NCBI GenBank assembly: GCA_003550325.1
Contig: QKWP01000219.1
Coordinates: forward strand, 230,554-294,553
Reading direction: 5' to 3'
Source of the DNA: Gigaspora rosea
Taxonomy: Eukaryota; Glomeromycota; Glomeromycetes; Diversisporales; Gigasporaceae
DNA: 64,000 nucleotides
The notes under the pieces are model-generated. The model ran no database searches, was not told the origin of the DNA, and saw nothing but the letters and a program-made list of their open reading frames with translations. Both the position numbers and the translations under genes were made by a program. Shown here in pieces: positions 1-10,922 of the stretch. Position 1 is the first letter of the stretch. Every line of letters starts with the position of its first letter.

Positions 1-1159
1 AGTTATATACTCCTCAAGATTTTTGAAAATTAAAATATAAAACTCATCACTATTTTATTCGTGATGGATTATTATACAAAAATAATCCCCACAACTTGTC
101 GTGACCTCTTCAGGTTTTAAAGAAGGGCGAGGTCAAAGCCATCCTTTTTAGTATGCATGATGACCCATTTTCTGGGCAATTCGCCTTCGAAACCACCTAT
201 CAAAAGATTGCTACCTGATACTACTAGCCCCAAATGGGCAGTGACATAAAAGAATATATACGAACCTGTGAGTGGTGCCAAAAGAAGAAACGACCAAATA
301 CCCAGGAACCCTTATACCCTATTAAAGTAGGACAAGCCTTCAACCGGGTTGGTATTGATATCATGAGACCCCTCCCTGTTACCTTAAAGAACTACAGGTA
401 CATTGTTGTGGCCACCGAATATCTTACCAAGTGGCCCGAAGCTTGTCCAATAATATAAGCATATGCTAATAATGTGGCTGATTTCATTCTAAAAGACCTA
501 ATCTGTAGGTATGGTTGCCCTAAAGAACTCTTGTCCGTCCATGGTTCCCATTTTTGCAACCAAATAGTTGAAGCTCTCTGCAAAAAGATGTGTATAGTCC
601 ATCATACATCTACAGCGTATTACCCCAGACTAATGTTCTTGTGGAATAGTTTAGCCGTACCCTATATGGGGTGCTTAATAAATGCGTTAATCAATTTGGA
701 CAAAACTGGGATAAGTATATAAAGTCAGCCTTATTCGCATATCGGACCACCCGTAATCACAACACTAGATACGAACCCTTTTTCTTACTTTATGGACGTA
801 GTCCAGTATTACCAGTTGAGGTCGACTTTGTTACCTTTAGTCTAAACCTTATACCGAGGAACAATTGGAAAATCAAATTTATCGGCGTATAGAGAAGATA
901 TATGGGGAACTAACAGCAGCACTACAACAGGCTTTGGATAAAATAGGAAAAGCACAAAATCGCCAAAAAGAATATTATGAAAGGAGGAATAAGTCTAGCT
1001 ACGTCGCACAGCGCTAAGTTGGAAACCCCAAATTTGGGTCCCTACTATATCCATAATGTATTACCCAATGGTATTTACCAATTACGTATACTCGATGGTC
1101 AGGTGCTCAAGAAAAAATACTATGGAAATCGACTGTCGCGTTATTATCCCCAGCAATAA
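1..1159 (+). pseudogene. Ty3/gypsy retrotransposon pol, 3' (integrase) part, decayed
   Basis: This is the integrase end of a Ty3/gypsy polyprotein, which would splice element cDNA into the host genome. The window starts inside it. Readable in order are the H2C2 zinc-finger region (around 150-290, with the C-x2-C pair in CEWCQKKK), the catalytic-core start GIDIMRPLP (near 350), a second core block where the usual acidic residue before the G-S-H-F motif is replaced by H (SVHGSHF, near 540), AYRTTRN (near 740), and the C-terminal NLGPYYIHNVLPNG segment (near 1035). Stops and frameshifts separate these blocks (for example two stops just before 234 and one after PII at 456), so no functional protein is made. 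Family assignment is confident. The missing gag, protease, RT and RNase H parts would lie left of the window. Confidence 0.88.
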
Positions 1160-1272
1160 TCTGTTCATCTCACTTATGTTAGCTGTGATTTTTATAAAAG
1201 CCGCTTTTTAAATTTTTCCCTTCTCCTTCTTTTCATATCCTAAAGAAAAATTGGGAACTTTAATATCACATA

Positions 1273-1878
1273 AAGGAAGTGCAGAAAATCACATAATTAG
1301 GGTTTACATAGGTCCTGACCCCCTCCCCCCTAGTGATAGGACTATTGACCAATCAAATTTAAAAAACTCAAAAACGTCTTTGATCTGAAAATAAGCTACC
1401 CACAATCGACAAAAGTCGCTACATACTAAAGTCTAAATTTTACTAAGTAAATTGAACAAAATCGATTAAGTAAACTTATTCAGCAGATCAAAATACACTT
1501 GTCACAAAATTTTTATAAGTATTGGAGAAATTTTTATTAATTGACTTTTAATTTTTACGTTCGACAAAAAAATTAAAATTTTTTAAAAAAATATATTTGA
1601 TGAACGTAAAAGTTAAAAGTTAAATAATAAGAAGTTCTCCTATACTTATGAAAATTTTGTAGTAAGTGTATTTTTATCTGTTGAATAACTTTACTTAATC
1701 GAATTTTTCGATTTGCTTAGTAAAATTTAGACTTTACTTTGTAGCAACTATCTGCGATTAACTAAAAACCGATTTTCATCAATATAATTGGCTATTTGTA
1801 CTATATATATATATAGGACGTGGTATTTGGGGACCCCCCCCCCCCCCCTAAAAAATTACGTGATTTTCTGCACTTCCC
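1273..1878. mobile_element. Hairpin MITE with TA target duplication
   Basis: The ends are inverted copies of GGAAGTGCAGAAAATCAC, flanked by TA on each side (1271-1272 and 1879-1880). The two halves are inverted relatives through to a centre near 1570-1590, so the whole unit can fold as a long imperfect hairpin. It sits between the integrase block and the next retrotransposon ORF and so was inserted into the Ty3 element. A run of 15 C lies at 1834-1848. TA duplication suggests mobilisation by a Tc1/mariner/pogo-type transposase (inference). Confidence 0.8.
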
Positions 1879-1938
1879 TAAATATAAAAAAAAAAATTTA
1901 TGTTATAAAAAAAATATTTTTGTCCTTCTCCAAACATA

Positions 1939-2600
1939 ATGGACTCTTCCGAAATTCCTTTACACTTAAAAAAGACTTTTGCACGTTTACAACTCCAAAT
2001 GGAAAAAGCCAAAATAACCGGAACCTATATTATCTCTACCGATACTATAACTTATCAAAATAACTTGCACTCCTACCCCGTCTCTATAGAAAATATCAAG
2101 CGAGAGAGTGATGCCAATAGGCTTCACCAGAAAATGCCTGAATTCATTAACGACCTCCGCTTCGTCACATATGACCTTTGTGACGTCAAAATTCCACCTG
2201 GACAAAACTGGGAAAAAAAAGTAACCCACACATGCCGAAAAATTTCCACCATAGAGAATAATCAGCTATCTTATTATTATAATCTAGGAGTCTAACTAGA
2301 AGAAAAATTATGGACTAAAGAGGCCAAGAAAATTGCAAAAAAAACAACTCCCACAAACCAAGGCTAATGAAATCCTCTTAGCCGCAAAAAGAGTGTACAT
2401 CCTATATTCTACCTGTGGCCCTTCCCATCTTTACCTATCCCAACGCATAACTCCCTATGTTCTCCACCGGATTCGAGAAGAAGACTTTCTATTATTAAAG
2501 GAAGAAGCCCAACGAATTGTATAGCAAGAAATCGAAGCAGTTTTACAGCTGATGGATTTCGCGGGAGCTCATTCTTTAGGAGGGGCATCTGTAACAAATA
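1939..2600 (+). pseudogene. Accessory ORF of the Ty3-like element, broken
   Basis: An ATG at 1939 opens 118 codons of ordinary, charged, non-repetitive protein that stops in frame at 2293-2295. Protein-like sequence resumes in another frame from about 2333 (EILLAAKRVYILYST, then REEDFLLLKEEAQRIV) and ends near 2600 after one more stop. The original product was probably about 220 residues. I do not recognise a domain. Its position between integrase and the presumed 3' LTR on the same strand suggests an extra 3' ORF of the retrotransposon; a captured host gene is the alternative. At least one stop and one frameshift make it non-functional. Confidence 0.5.
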
Positions 2601-3053
2601 AAAATTTTCAATTTTTTATTATTGTAAATAAAAATTTTATTTTCACGATATTTTGTCCACAAAACTTCATAGAAAAATCGTAATCATCCATATTTGGTAA
2701 AATTATAAGAACTTTCTCGTACATTTTATACCTTATACTAAAATGGTAATGAGTGGTGGCTTGGTAGCTTAATAAGATAAATATTGTTATGGGCACATTA
2801 AAACATTAAAGTGGCTACGTGAACGTAGTCGTTTATTCCTGATAAGCCAAAGACGGCTTGAAAAGCCCACTACATACCGTAGTAACATTTGTAAAGTAGC
2901 ATAGCCCCTAAAGAAAAACATAGCGAAGGATAGTACTGTTCTAAGAATAATAACAAAGTAACGTAGTAGTCACTAAGTAAGGTAGTAACAGCCAACTAAG
3001 TAGCGTAGTTGTGGTGGTGTAAGCGTAATAGAAAGAAATAAGAATCTAACATG

Positions 3054-3063
3054 TATAAAAAGG
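3054..3063 (+). promoter_or_regulatory. TATA box in the presumed LTR
   Basis: TATAAAAAGG lies about 50 bases before an AATAAA-like motif, the usual spacing for an LTR promoter and its polyadenylation signal. Confidence 0.5.
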
Positions 3064-3521
3064 CCTCCAGTTCATAGCCAAAGAAAATTAAGTTCTATTG
3101 TCATTTAATAAAGACTTCCCTTATTACCATTAAATAAATCACATATTTCTTTTGATTAATAAAATTATACTTATCTTTGAATTCAACTTGTAACTTTAAT
3201 AACCCTTTTCGTAACTCAATTCGACAGACTGAATTGACTTGTAACCTCGAATCGACTTTATTAAGACTCGAATTCGACTTAACCCTATTTTGTTAATCTC
3301 TCGAAATCATCCACGTGATCCCTATTGGCCTACCGATAGCCCTATAATAAAGTCTTTAGTTTAAATATTTGCCTGATAAATGCTGTCTCTTTTAGCTTTC
3401 CTTATCTTTGCAAGTTGCTGTAGAACTTACTTTATCTATTAGTCATACTTCTGTACTTATCGGAAACTCTCCAACTTACCTATATCGACTCTCTCCCAAG
3501 ATCACCTGATCGATATCCGAA

Positions 3522-3678
3522 TTAGATATCGCGTAAGTCTATGGACACCTACCAATTCACGTGAACACTTACCAAATCGGGCAATTTTTGTACCTACATA
3601 ACTTTCTAACTTAGGCGTAGGTACAAAATCACGTGTACTGGTAGGTGTCCGTAGACTTTCTCTTAGATATCGGCCTAT
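3522..3678. repeat. Inverted repeat inside the presumed LTR
   Basis: Arms carrying AGTCTATGGACACCTACC and its near-complement GGTAGGTGTCCGTAGACT surround a centre near 3600 (GTACCTACATAA...GCGTAGGTAC). It could be a small MITE inserted in the LTR or a structured part of it. No target duplication is evident. Confidence 0.55.
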
Positions 3679-3977
3679 CTTATACCCCGTGATACACATT
3701 TTGATCACCTTCGATCAACCCTATATTTCATTATTGATATCATTTTATTGATATCACCCCCCATATTAGCATCACCAGCCTCAGCGTCCTTTTATTATTG
3801 TGGTGATTTCGTGATAGACCAACTATCAGGTCTCCACGTATTGTATATTCAGCCTCCCTCTAACCCTCGTGATCCCTATATTCTTATATTTATATCTCTC
3901 TCACCGTACAAGGTTGGAGTGTAAATTGGCACTATTGTCTATATTGTTTTACCCGCTCTCCCAATCAACCGTTACAC

Positions 3978-4378
3978 TGTACATAATCAATTATGTCATT
4001 ACCAGATATCTGAAAATAACGGATATGAGGTAAACAATTTCGCAAAGCGGTCTTTAAAGCAAGAAAATTTTCATTCGACTAATTTTCAGGATTTGTCGGT
4101 AAGCAGGATTTTGAGCAATTTCCCACTCGATAATATGATTCGAAATTTTTACTTCTTTCGTATTTTTTAAATAAAGTGTTTAATATGATTCTTATCTTTA
4201 CTGACATTTGCCAATTCTTTCGAAAACGTAAAGTTCTATATTTTGAAATTGCTGAATGTGCTTGGAATACTTTGGTATTTGGTGATTTATCAACATTAAT
4301 AACTGTATTAAACTCTTCTTTATCATCAAGAAGTTCTAGATAGTTAACTGAAAGTTTTTCTAAAAATTTTACAGCCAT
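3978..4378 (-). pseudogene. BTB-domain (BTB/TLDc-type) gene, truncated remnant
   Basis: The minus-strand start at 4378 gives MAVKFLEKLSVNYLELLDD followed by NVDKSPNTKVFQAHSAI, the typical opening of the BTB/POZ fold (protein interaction; Cul3 adaptor in many eukaryotes). After about 55 residues the frame shifts, the rest of the BTB core is missing, and later blocks appear in other frames (SNHIIEWEIAQNP, then LRNCLPHIRYFQISGNDIID), which I recognise as the segment after BTB in the large fungal BTB/TLDc family. Homology stops at about 3980, exactly where the presumed LTR ends, so the 3' part was lost or displaced by that insertion. An internal deletion and at least two frameshifts make this a pseudogene. 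Confidence 0.75.
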
Positions 4379-4400
4379 TTTAAATATGCGTGAAATTTTT

Positions 4401-4436
4401 ATAACGGGAACGTAGTACAAAGTACGAAGTGTATGG
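4401..4436. repeat. Dispersed repeat upstream of the BTB remnant
   Basis: GAACGTAGTACAAAGTACGA followed by AGTGTATGGTTTTAC lies 23 bases upstream of the minus-strand BTB start. Close relatives occur at 60451-60490, 60646-60682 and 61264-61330, upstream of the minus-strand ML gene. It may be a promoter module or the end of a mobile repeat. Confidence 0.6.
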
Positions 4437-5528
4437 TTTTACGGTGAATAAACCGAAGATAAATCTTAAAGTTGATTAGAAAATACATTTGCATAAATCA
4501 CGGTTTTTCTCAACGTTATATTTGGAAAGTTGTTGCATACGATGGGTGGAGAAACAGGTTATTGTGCACAACGATTGCTGTATGAACCGATTATTGTTGG
4601 CTCATGGTTGTGGGAATTGTGAGCAAATTGTGAGCAATATTTGTGGCTGACTTCTCGGACATAACCACAAAAATTAATATAGAGAATTATAAGGATTATA
4701 AGTTAGAGCGCAGTAGTTCTTATAATTCAGAAAGTATTTAAAGCCTGAGTATTCACCTTAATAAAGTTCAGATCAGGCTTCAACGATCTCCTGAATACGA
4801 ATTAATAAGAAACTGTCCTTTAATATAAACTGACTTAAGTTGCGACTGGAGCCAAATTGTGTGATCGTGCACATTCTCTCCCAACCAGTTGTAACAATTA
4901 AAATATTTGCATATTTAATCGTATGGACCTGATTATACGATATATATGATCACATTGAAATAAGTGATGTTATAATATTAACATCAGCTTATTTATTGAT
5001 ATCTAAATGAGATCCCGATCAGTCCATACGTAATTAATCGGTTTTCAACTTTGTGTTAAACACGAATATCATCACGAGTATTATTGTTATGAAAACACCT
5101 ACTGTGTATAACAGCACTTTTCGACCGATATAATGACCAATAAAAATAATGTTTAGTCATTCCTGCAAAATAATATATTTATATTTACAACTAGCACATA
5201 TAAATTTGAATTATGAATTTTGCCAATAATCAGATTTGTCTTTTTTTGATCAAAAATCACCCGAAATTTCTTTACATGCCATCTGATTTCACTTATTTCG
5301 ATTTGCAATAAGGCGTGGCTTCTGAATATAATTCTGTGTAAAATCACAGGAAATCAGGAGAATTTCCGATTCTAAGAGAATGTTAATGATTTTTCGAATA
5401 TAAAGGACATTATAAAATATAATTCTGTAATAGTTCTTAAATACGATTAATAGACAATCTAGAACCTCAGAAATCTTTCTCGAATCATCATAAAATCTTT
5501 TTGCAAAGCATTATACAGTAATAATTAT
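4437..5528. other. Non-coding, possible solo-LTR remnant at 4640-4897
   Basis: I see no supported gene. At 4640-4897 a TATA-like AGTATTTAAAG (near 4734), a CTTAATAAAGTTC polyadenylation-like signal (near 4759) and an end reading CTCTCCCAACCAGTTGTAACA resemble the layout and end of the LTR at 2785-3976, but no target duplication was found. The 64-residue ORF at 5153-5347 has no recognisable content. Confidence 0.3.
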
Positions 5529-5534
5529 TACTTT

Positions 5535-5752
5535 TGCAAAATTTTGTAATCCCCGATCATTTTTTATATCATGACGCAAATCAGAAATCGGTTATGATTA
5601 CCGATTTTTAGGGTATCATAAGTTTTATTACCCAAAAAAAATTTATTATAAAATTTAGGTTACTAGAAACTTATGATACCCCAGAAATCTGTAATTGTAA
5701 ACGACTTACGATTTTGCATGATAAAAAATGATCAGGGTTACAAAATTTTGCA
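5535..5752. mobile_element. Hairpin MITE
   Basis: The ends TGCAAAATTTTGTAATCCCC and its inverted partner frame two inverted halves (GATCATTTTTTATATCATG against CATGATAAAAAATGATC; GGTATCATAAGTTT against AAACTTATGATACC). A possible 9-bp direct repeat AATAATTAT (5520-5528 and 5761-5769) sits just outside, but in such AT-rich sequence this is weak evidence of a target duplication. Confidence 0.7.
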
Positions 5753-5840
5753 GAGAAATAAATAATTATCTATTATTTAAGCCATTTGCTAACTTAGTTG
5801 GCTAAGTATACAATATTGGGCAAAAATTGTAGAATAACGG

Positions 5841-5901
5841 TAATTTGGCAAATGATCACGTGTCGCTCTGCGGCACGTGTAGCCAATCATTTGCCAAATT
5901 A
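5841..5901. repeat. Short strong hairpin with paired CACGTG sites
   Basis: TAATTTGGCAAATGAT pairs perfectly with ATCATTTGCCAAATTA. Inside, two CACGTG palindromes flank an 11-base loop. Confidence 0.7.
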
Positions 5902-6495
5902 CTGTCTCGCTGAGTTTTAATTCAAATAAACATGTTTACATCATAACACATGAAAAAATAACAAGAAATAATTTCATGACCATATGAGTTTGCCGGATAA
6001 ATTGATTTTATCGGCTAAAAAATGCGGCCAAACCATTTTTATTTTTCGGTGGCTTGTCAATTTTTTTATACTATGAATATTTCATTTTAAGGTTAATTTT
6101 GAATAGAACTGTAAAAGTAATAAAGTTCATATCTCTTAGATTTCATAAACATCTTTATATTGCGTTTACTTCTCTCGGTATCCTTTAAGCGCAGAATTAT
6201 TATATTATTTTAAAGTAGTATCTCTTCACTAATTCACTTAACTTTGTTGTTATTTATTAAAATATACATTTATTAAGTAATAAATTAACATATTATAAAT
6301 TTAGAAATTTCGCGAATTATACTATAACCTGTTAGCTTGTCATTGATTATATATTTTATCCATTCCTGACAATGCATAACAAGGTCGCTTAGCTAATAAA
6401 TTATATACCAAATTTTTTTTCTTTGTTTTTTTTTGAAAAAATTTATTCAGAATTTACTATGTTATATTAAACTACATGCTGGGATATTGTTAAGT

Positions 6496-8236
6496 TTATT
6501 GTAGTATTTCTATATATTGATTGTTTGATTTTATTTTAAAATTAATATCATTAAATTGAATATTCAAAGAATTTAGTGTGATATTCACGCAAAGTGCATC
6601 TGCCAATGCTTTTCCTTCTTCTGATCCAAATTCATTAGATCGAAGGTTCAAATCTTTTAGTGAAGTGTTCTTTGAAAGTGCATATGCTAATGCTTTTCCT
6701 CCTTCTGATCCAAGTTCACTATATTGAAGATTCAAATCTTTTAGCGAAGTGTTCTTGCAAAGTGCATCTGCTAACGCTTTTCCTCCTTCTGATCCAAGAT
6801 TATTATAACTAATATCTAAAGATATTAGCGTATCGTTTTTGCAAAGCGCATCTGCGAATGCTTTTCCAATATTGTTAAGTTGAAGATTCAAATCTATCAG
6901 GGTCTTATTCTTGAAAAGTGCATCTGCTATTGCTTCTTCTTTTCCACGCCCAAGATTATTGTCACTAATATTCAAATCTTTTAACACGATGTTATTACAA
7001 AGAGCATCTGCTAACATTTTTCCTCCTTCTAATTCAAGATTATTATTACTAATATCCAAAGAGATCAAGGTAGTGTTTTTGCAAAGTGCATCTGCAAATG
7101 CTTTTCCACCTTTTGATCCAAGTTCGTTATTACTAATGTCCAAAGAGGTCAAAGCAGTGTTCTTGCAAATTGCAAATGCTAATGCTATTCCACCCTCTGC
7201 TCCAAGATTATTATTACTAATATCTAAAGAGGTTAAAGTAGTGTTTTTGCAAAGTGCATCTGCTAATGCCTTTCCTCCTGCAGATCTAAGATTATTACTA
7301 CGAAGAACCAAAAATTTTAGCGTAGTGTTTTTGCAAAGTGCACCAGCTAATGCTTTTCCTATTTCTGATCCAAGGTTATTATCATTAATTTCCAAAGAGA
7401 TCAAGGTAGTGTTCATGCAAAGTGCATCTGCTAATATGTTCCCTTCTTCTAATCCAAGATTATTGCCGACAAGTTTAAAAGAAGCCAGAGTAGTGTTTTT
7501 GCAAAGAAACCTCGCTAAAATTCTTCCATTTCAGTACCAATACAATTATTATAAAAGCCTAAAGAATTTAGTTTGATGTTTTTATAAAGTGTCCCCAATA
7601 GAGTTTTCATTCTTTCAAATCCAAAGTGAATTGAGTTAAGGTTTAAAGAAATTAATGTAAAATTTTTACAAAGAGCCTTTACTAAGTCTATTACCTTAAA
7701 AATAAATTCATCACTGAAATTATTTGAGAGAAGGAAATCTAAAGAGGTAACAGCAGTTTTTCATGAAGATTTTCAAATAATGATTGATTGCAAATAATTT
7801 CATCAAGATATAAATGCTTGAGGCTTTTGCTAGTTCGTAAAATCATTGCAATTAAAGAATATTTAAAGGCATTTTCAAGCTCACATCCTAATTCGTATTC
7901 TTCGCTTCTTTTATAATAAATCCAATTTTGAATTCCGTGATACAAATCTTTGCTAATGGATGTAATATGACTTGTATATTCAAATAGTGGTTTTGGATGA
8001 CTTGGAAGTGCAATTTTAAAAGGAATAATTTGAGCTTGTTCTTCAGCATTTAATGTTAAAAGAAATATTCTTATAAGTCTTATATCTTTAAAATGATGTC
8101 CTGGTTCGTTCCACAATATTGGTATAACAACTCCACACCATTGACGGTTTACAAGTGCACATGAAAATAAGTTTTTATAGTCTTGACGGAAGTTATTAAA
8201 TATTTCATAGTAGTATTCATTCGGCAATGCTATCAT
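6496..8236 (-). pseudogene. F-box / RNI-type leucine-rich-repeat gene, two frameshifts
   Basis: On the minus strand the start at 8236 gives MIALPNEYYYEIFNNFRQDY followed by LFSCALVNRQWCGVVIPILW, an F-box (Skp1-binding adaptor of SCF ubiquitin ligases). Nine or more LRRs of the ribonuclease-inhibitor type follow, with the repeated core ALCKNTTLTSLDISNNNLG at about 28-residue spacing. The F-box frame ends at 7739, but LRR sequence continues without a gap in a second frame (about 7757-7530) and then a third (7530-6496). Two single-frame slips therefore split one ancestral gene of about 580 codons. An intron explanation is unlikely because repeat register is continuous across both slips and no GT-AG pair is needed. 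An in-frame ATG at 8284 is possible, but 8236 sits directly at the F-box. The role would be substrate selection for ubiquitination (family knowledge). Sequencing error is the alternative to pseudogenisation. Confidence 0.8.
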
Positions 8237-8476
8237 TTTGAAAATTATTAAAATTTTAATAAGACCGTACGTACGTGCAGACATAGCGGTATGATTTATA
8301 TATATTAAAAAAATTTGTGAAATTCACGCCATATGGTGTCCCGTTATAGTGTCAAAAAATAAAAAATAAAAAATAAAATGTAAATTGTAAAACGTTACTA
8401 AAAATCAAATTTGAAAAGGATTGCTTACTAATGTTACTATTTAGTAGAAGAGCATATACGAATATGGTCACAATAT

Positions 8477-8551
8477 AGGGTTGTGCACTCCGTTGCCTCC
8501 TAATACTCCAGAATATTACTTTTAAATGGAGTCAACGGAGTGCACTACAAT
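8477..8551. repeat. Short inverted repeat
   Basis: TTGTGCACTCCGTTGCCTCC is mirrored by GGAGTCAACGGAGTGCACTA about 35 bases later. Probably a very small MITE; no target duplication is clear. Confidence 0.55.
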
Positions 8552-10564
8552 AACTCCAGCATGATGGTGTTTTAAATTAATACATTAAGGAATGTACCGT
8601 ATTTTTTGTTTTTTGTTTTTTTTTGTTTTATTTTTGTTTGCTGTAATTATTTTTAGCCATAACGTCATAACGCCGTTACACTTCAAAATATTTTCGAGAC
8701 TACCATCCAATTAGACGATTTCTTCCTTTCATATTGCCATTTGTAACGTGTGACTGTGTTGTACGCAAAAACTAATGAGGCAAAAGACCAAACATTATGT
8801 TTAGGTCGTTTGGAAATGATACTCCGTTTAATGTTGTCCCTCCTCCATATCCTGACCCCAACAAAAATTAAACAAATAGAAAATGACAGATTGATAGCCA
8901 GCATGGAAGCTAGAATTTTCGGCTTACATTTAGGTTTCCTCGATACACTATGTTCAGTTTATGTTTGGTTAATTTTTCTTCTCTCCTTGTGTAAATACGA
9001 AAAAAATAACGTTAAACGAATACCTTATATCTGAACGCTGATTGAATTATATACAGTTATATATAATATTTAATTTTTAAATTATTAAACAAAACCTAGG
9101 TTCACTTAAACCTAATTTTGGTTCATTTACGCTTAATTTAGGTTCATCTAACCCTCATTCAATTTTAAGTTTCCTCCTTCTCACCCCGCACAAATACCAA
9201 TAAAGTAATGTTAACCGAAATTTTAATTTCAAACAGCCTTATAGATATTGGAATTTGTGTATTTTACAAATTAATGAAGTTTGAATGTAATTTTCGTTGG
9301 TTTCTGTTTTATTCTATAATTCTTCGAATGAATCCTCGATTTTGAATTTAGAATACTTGTTTGTCGAATTTTCTTGATTAATAAAATGTTTTAATATTAA
9401 TTCAAGGGATTCACGTGCCAAAACCGAATGAAAGTTTTCTTCATTAATTATATCTTGTATCTTCAAGATCAGATTTAAAGCTAGTTCAATTAATAGAAGG
9501 GTGATTTTTATTGTTAGTCACCTTATTTTCTATAAATTATACATGGATCAGCTTGCAAATAGTTATTCAATAATCTATAACTAATACCGATAATATAATA
9601 TTTATCATGTATAAAAAACTACTTATTTTGTCATAGTGTGTATTTATTCCTTTCTACCTTTTTGTCAGTTTTTATTCTCCAGACCTTGATAGATATTCTA
9701 TTTTTTTATAGCAGGTAAAGGTTGGAGAACATACTTTATCCAACATTTCGCAAGCCATTTGCCTGAAGGACATAATACCAGCTGGTATTATAGCTAGCAC
9801 CAGCTAACTTTGTTAGTATATGCACTTTCGGGAAAATGATATTTAGAAACTTAAGTTAAATTGATTTTAGTACTATTATATTATCTGGTTCAATTTATAG
9901 CACCCTAGTTTTATAATATTATAAAAAAACTAAATATGAAAACAGATAATGGATCACATTTCTATTCTAAATATACTAATATTCCATTCTGACGCACAAT
10001 ATCTGTATCTACCATGCAAAAAATTGATCGCTCAAATCTTTGATGATCAGTGATTATTATTTCATCAACCCAATAAAAAATCCTACGAAAAAAAATGAAA
10101 AATGCCAAATATCAGGTAAAATAGACAAATTATTGGCATCGGGTTACCAATTATTGTGTCTAAAATTATTAATTTTAATATCGTTAGTTATTGTAACTTT
10201 TGATAATGCAAATGTTTGCAGACCTTTGTATTTTAAAATAGAATTCTGTATTTGCACTTATACTTGTTGATCTATACCATATTATTATACAGAAAGCATG
10301 ACAATTTACACGTGAGAAATAATACTGTAGCATGATGAATTCATTTGTGAAAAATAAACAAAATTTGACAAATAAGTCATGCGGACCAATCAAACATAAG
10401 ATTTTGCTGCCATGCTACGTGATTTTATCACTCCATTCATGGTATAACTGATTGGTCATGTTGTGGATGATAACTGATTATTCACTAGGATATACTGTTT
10501 TTATGACGTGGCCGAGGAACACGTCATAATGCGGTATCTACTGTGAAGAAAACAGCAATTATCA
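8552..10564. other. Non-coding stretch, nothing recognised
   Basis: ORFs here (for example 8750-9034 plus, 8683-8904 minus) overlap each other on opposite strands and show no family signature. A short motif GGTTCA...TTAATTTAGG repeats near 9100-9160. I see no gene, RNA or transposon end that I can support. Confidence 0.5.
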
Positions 10565-10762
10565 GCTTATCCGACATGTCTGGTGTAAACAACAAACAAT
10601 TTTGTGTAACTTATTCAGCCTCCTTCTAATACAAATACACAAATTTTCATTCTCCTCTTAAGAGGTGATGAAAATTTGTGTATTGAATTAGTATGTGATT
10701 GAATAAACTTATACAAAAATCGTTTGGTGTTCACATAAAACATGTCAGATAAAGTAATATTA
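10565..10762. mobile_element. Hairpin MITE
   Basis: The arms pair over about 85 bases around a TCTCCTCTTAAGAGG centre near 10660: ACACAAATTTTCAT against ATGAAAATTTGTGT, and further out CTTATCCGACATGTC against its near-complement at 10745-10762. No clear target duplication. Confidence 0.7.
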
Positions 10763-10922
10763 TTTAACACTTTTAACATTATTCTGCACCGTCATCTAAT
10801 AAATTAAATGAAAAACGTTTATTGCTTTATTGTTATAAACAAAATACTGATTGAACTATAATGGTATAATAATCTTTTCACTATGTTAAGGTAATTGTGG
10901 TATAATATACGTTAATGTAAAT

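Larger units (their letters stand above)
2785..3976 (+). repeat. Probable 3' LTR of the Ty3-like element
   Basis: The stretch starts TGTTATGGGC and ends CCGTTACA, giving the TG...CA ends of an LTR. It contains a TATA box followed by an AATAAA-type signal (ATTTAATAAAG near 3103), as expected for the U3 and R regions. Near 2940-3010 the motif AAGTAGCGTAGT recurs in degenerate form. The boundaries are uncertain: no clear polypurine tract precedes 2785, and the matching 5' LTR is outside the window. The right end abuts a broken BTB gene. Confidence 0.45.

Noticed and set aside
6911..7576. 221-residue plus-strand ORF over the LRR region
   Set aside because: Antisense of uniform LRR repeats; the minus strand carries the recognisable F-box/LRR protein.
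8683..9034. Overlapping 73- and 94-residue ORFs on opposite strands
   Set aside because: Neither shows a domain, signal or codon pattern that favours it; left as non-coding.
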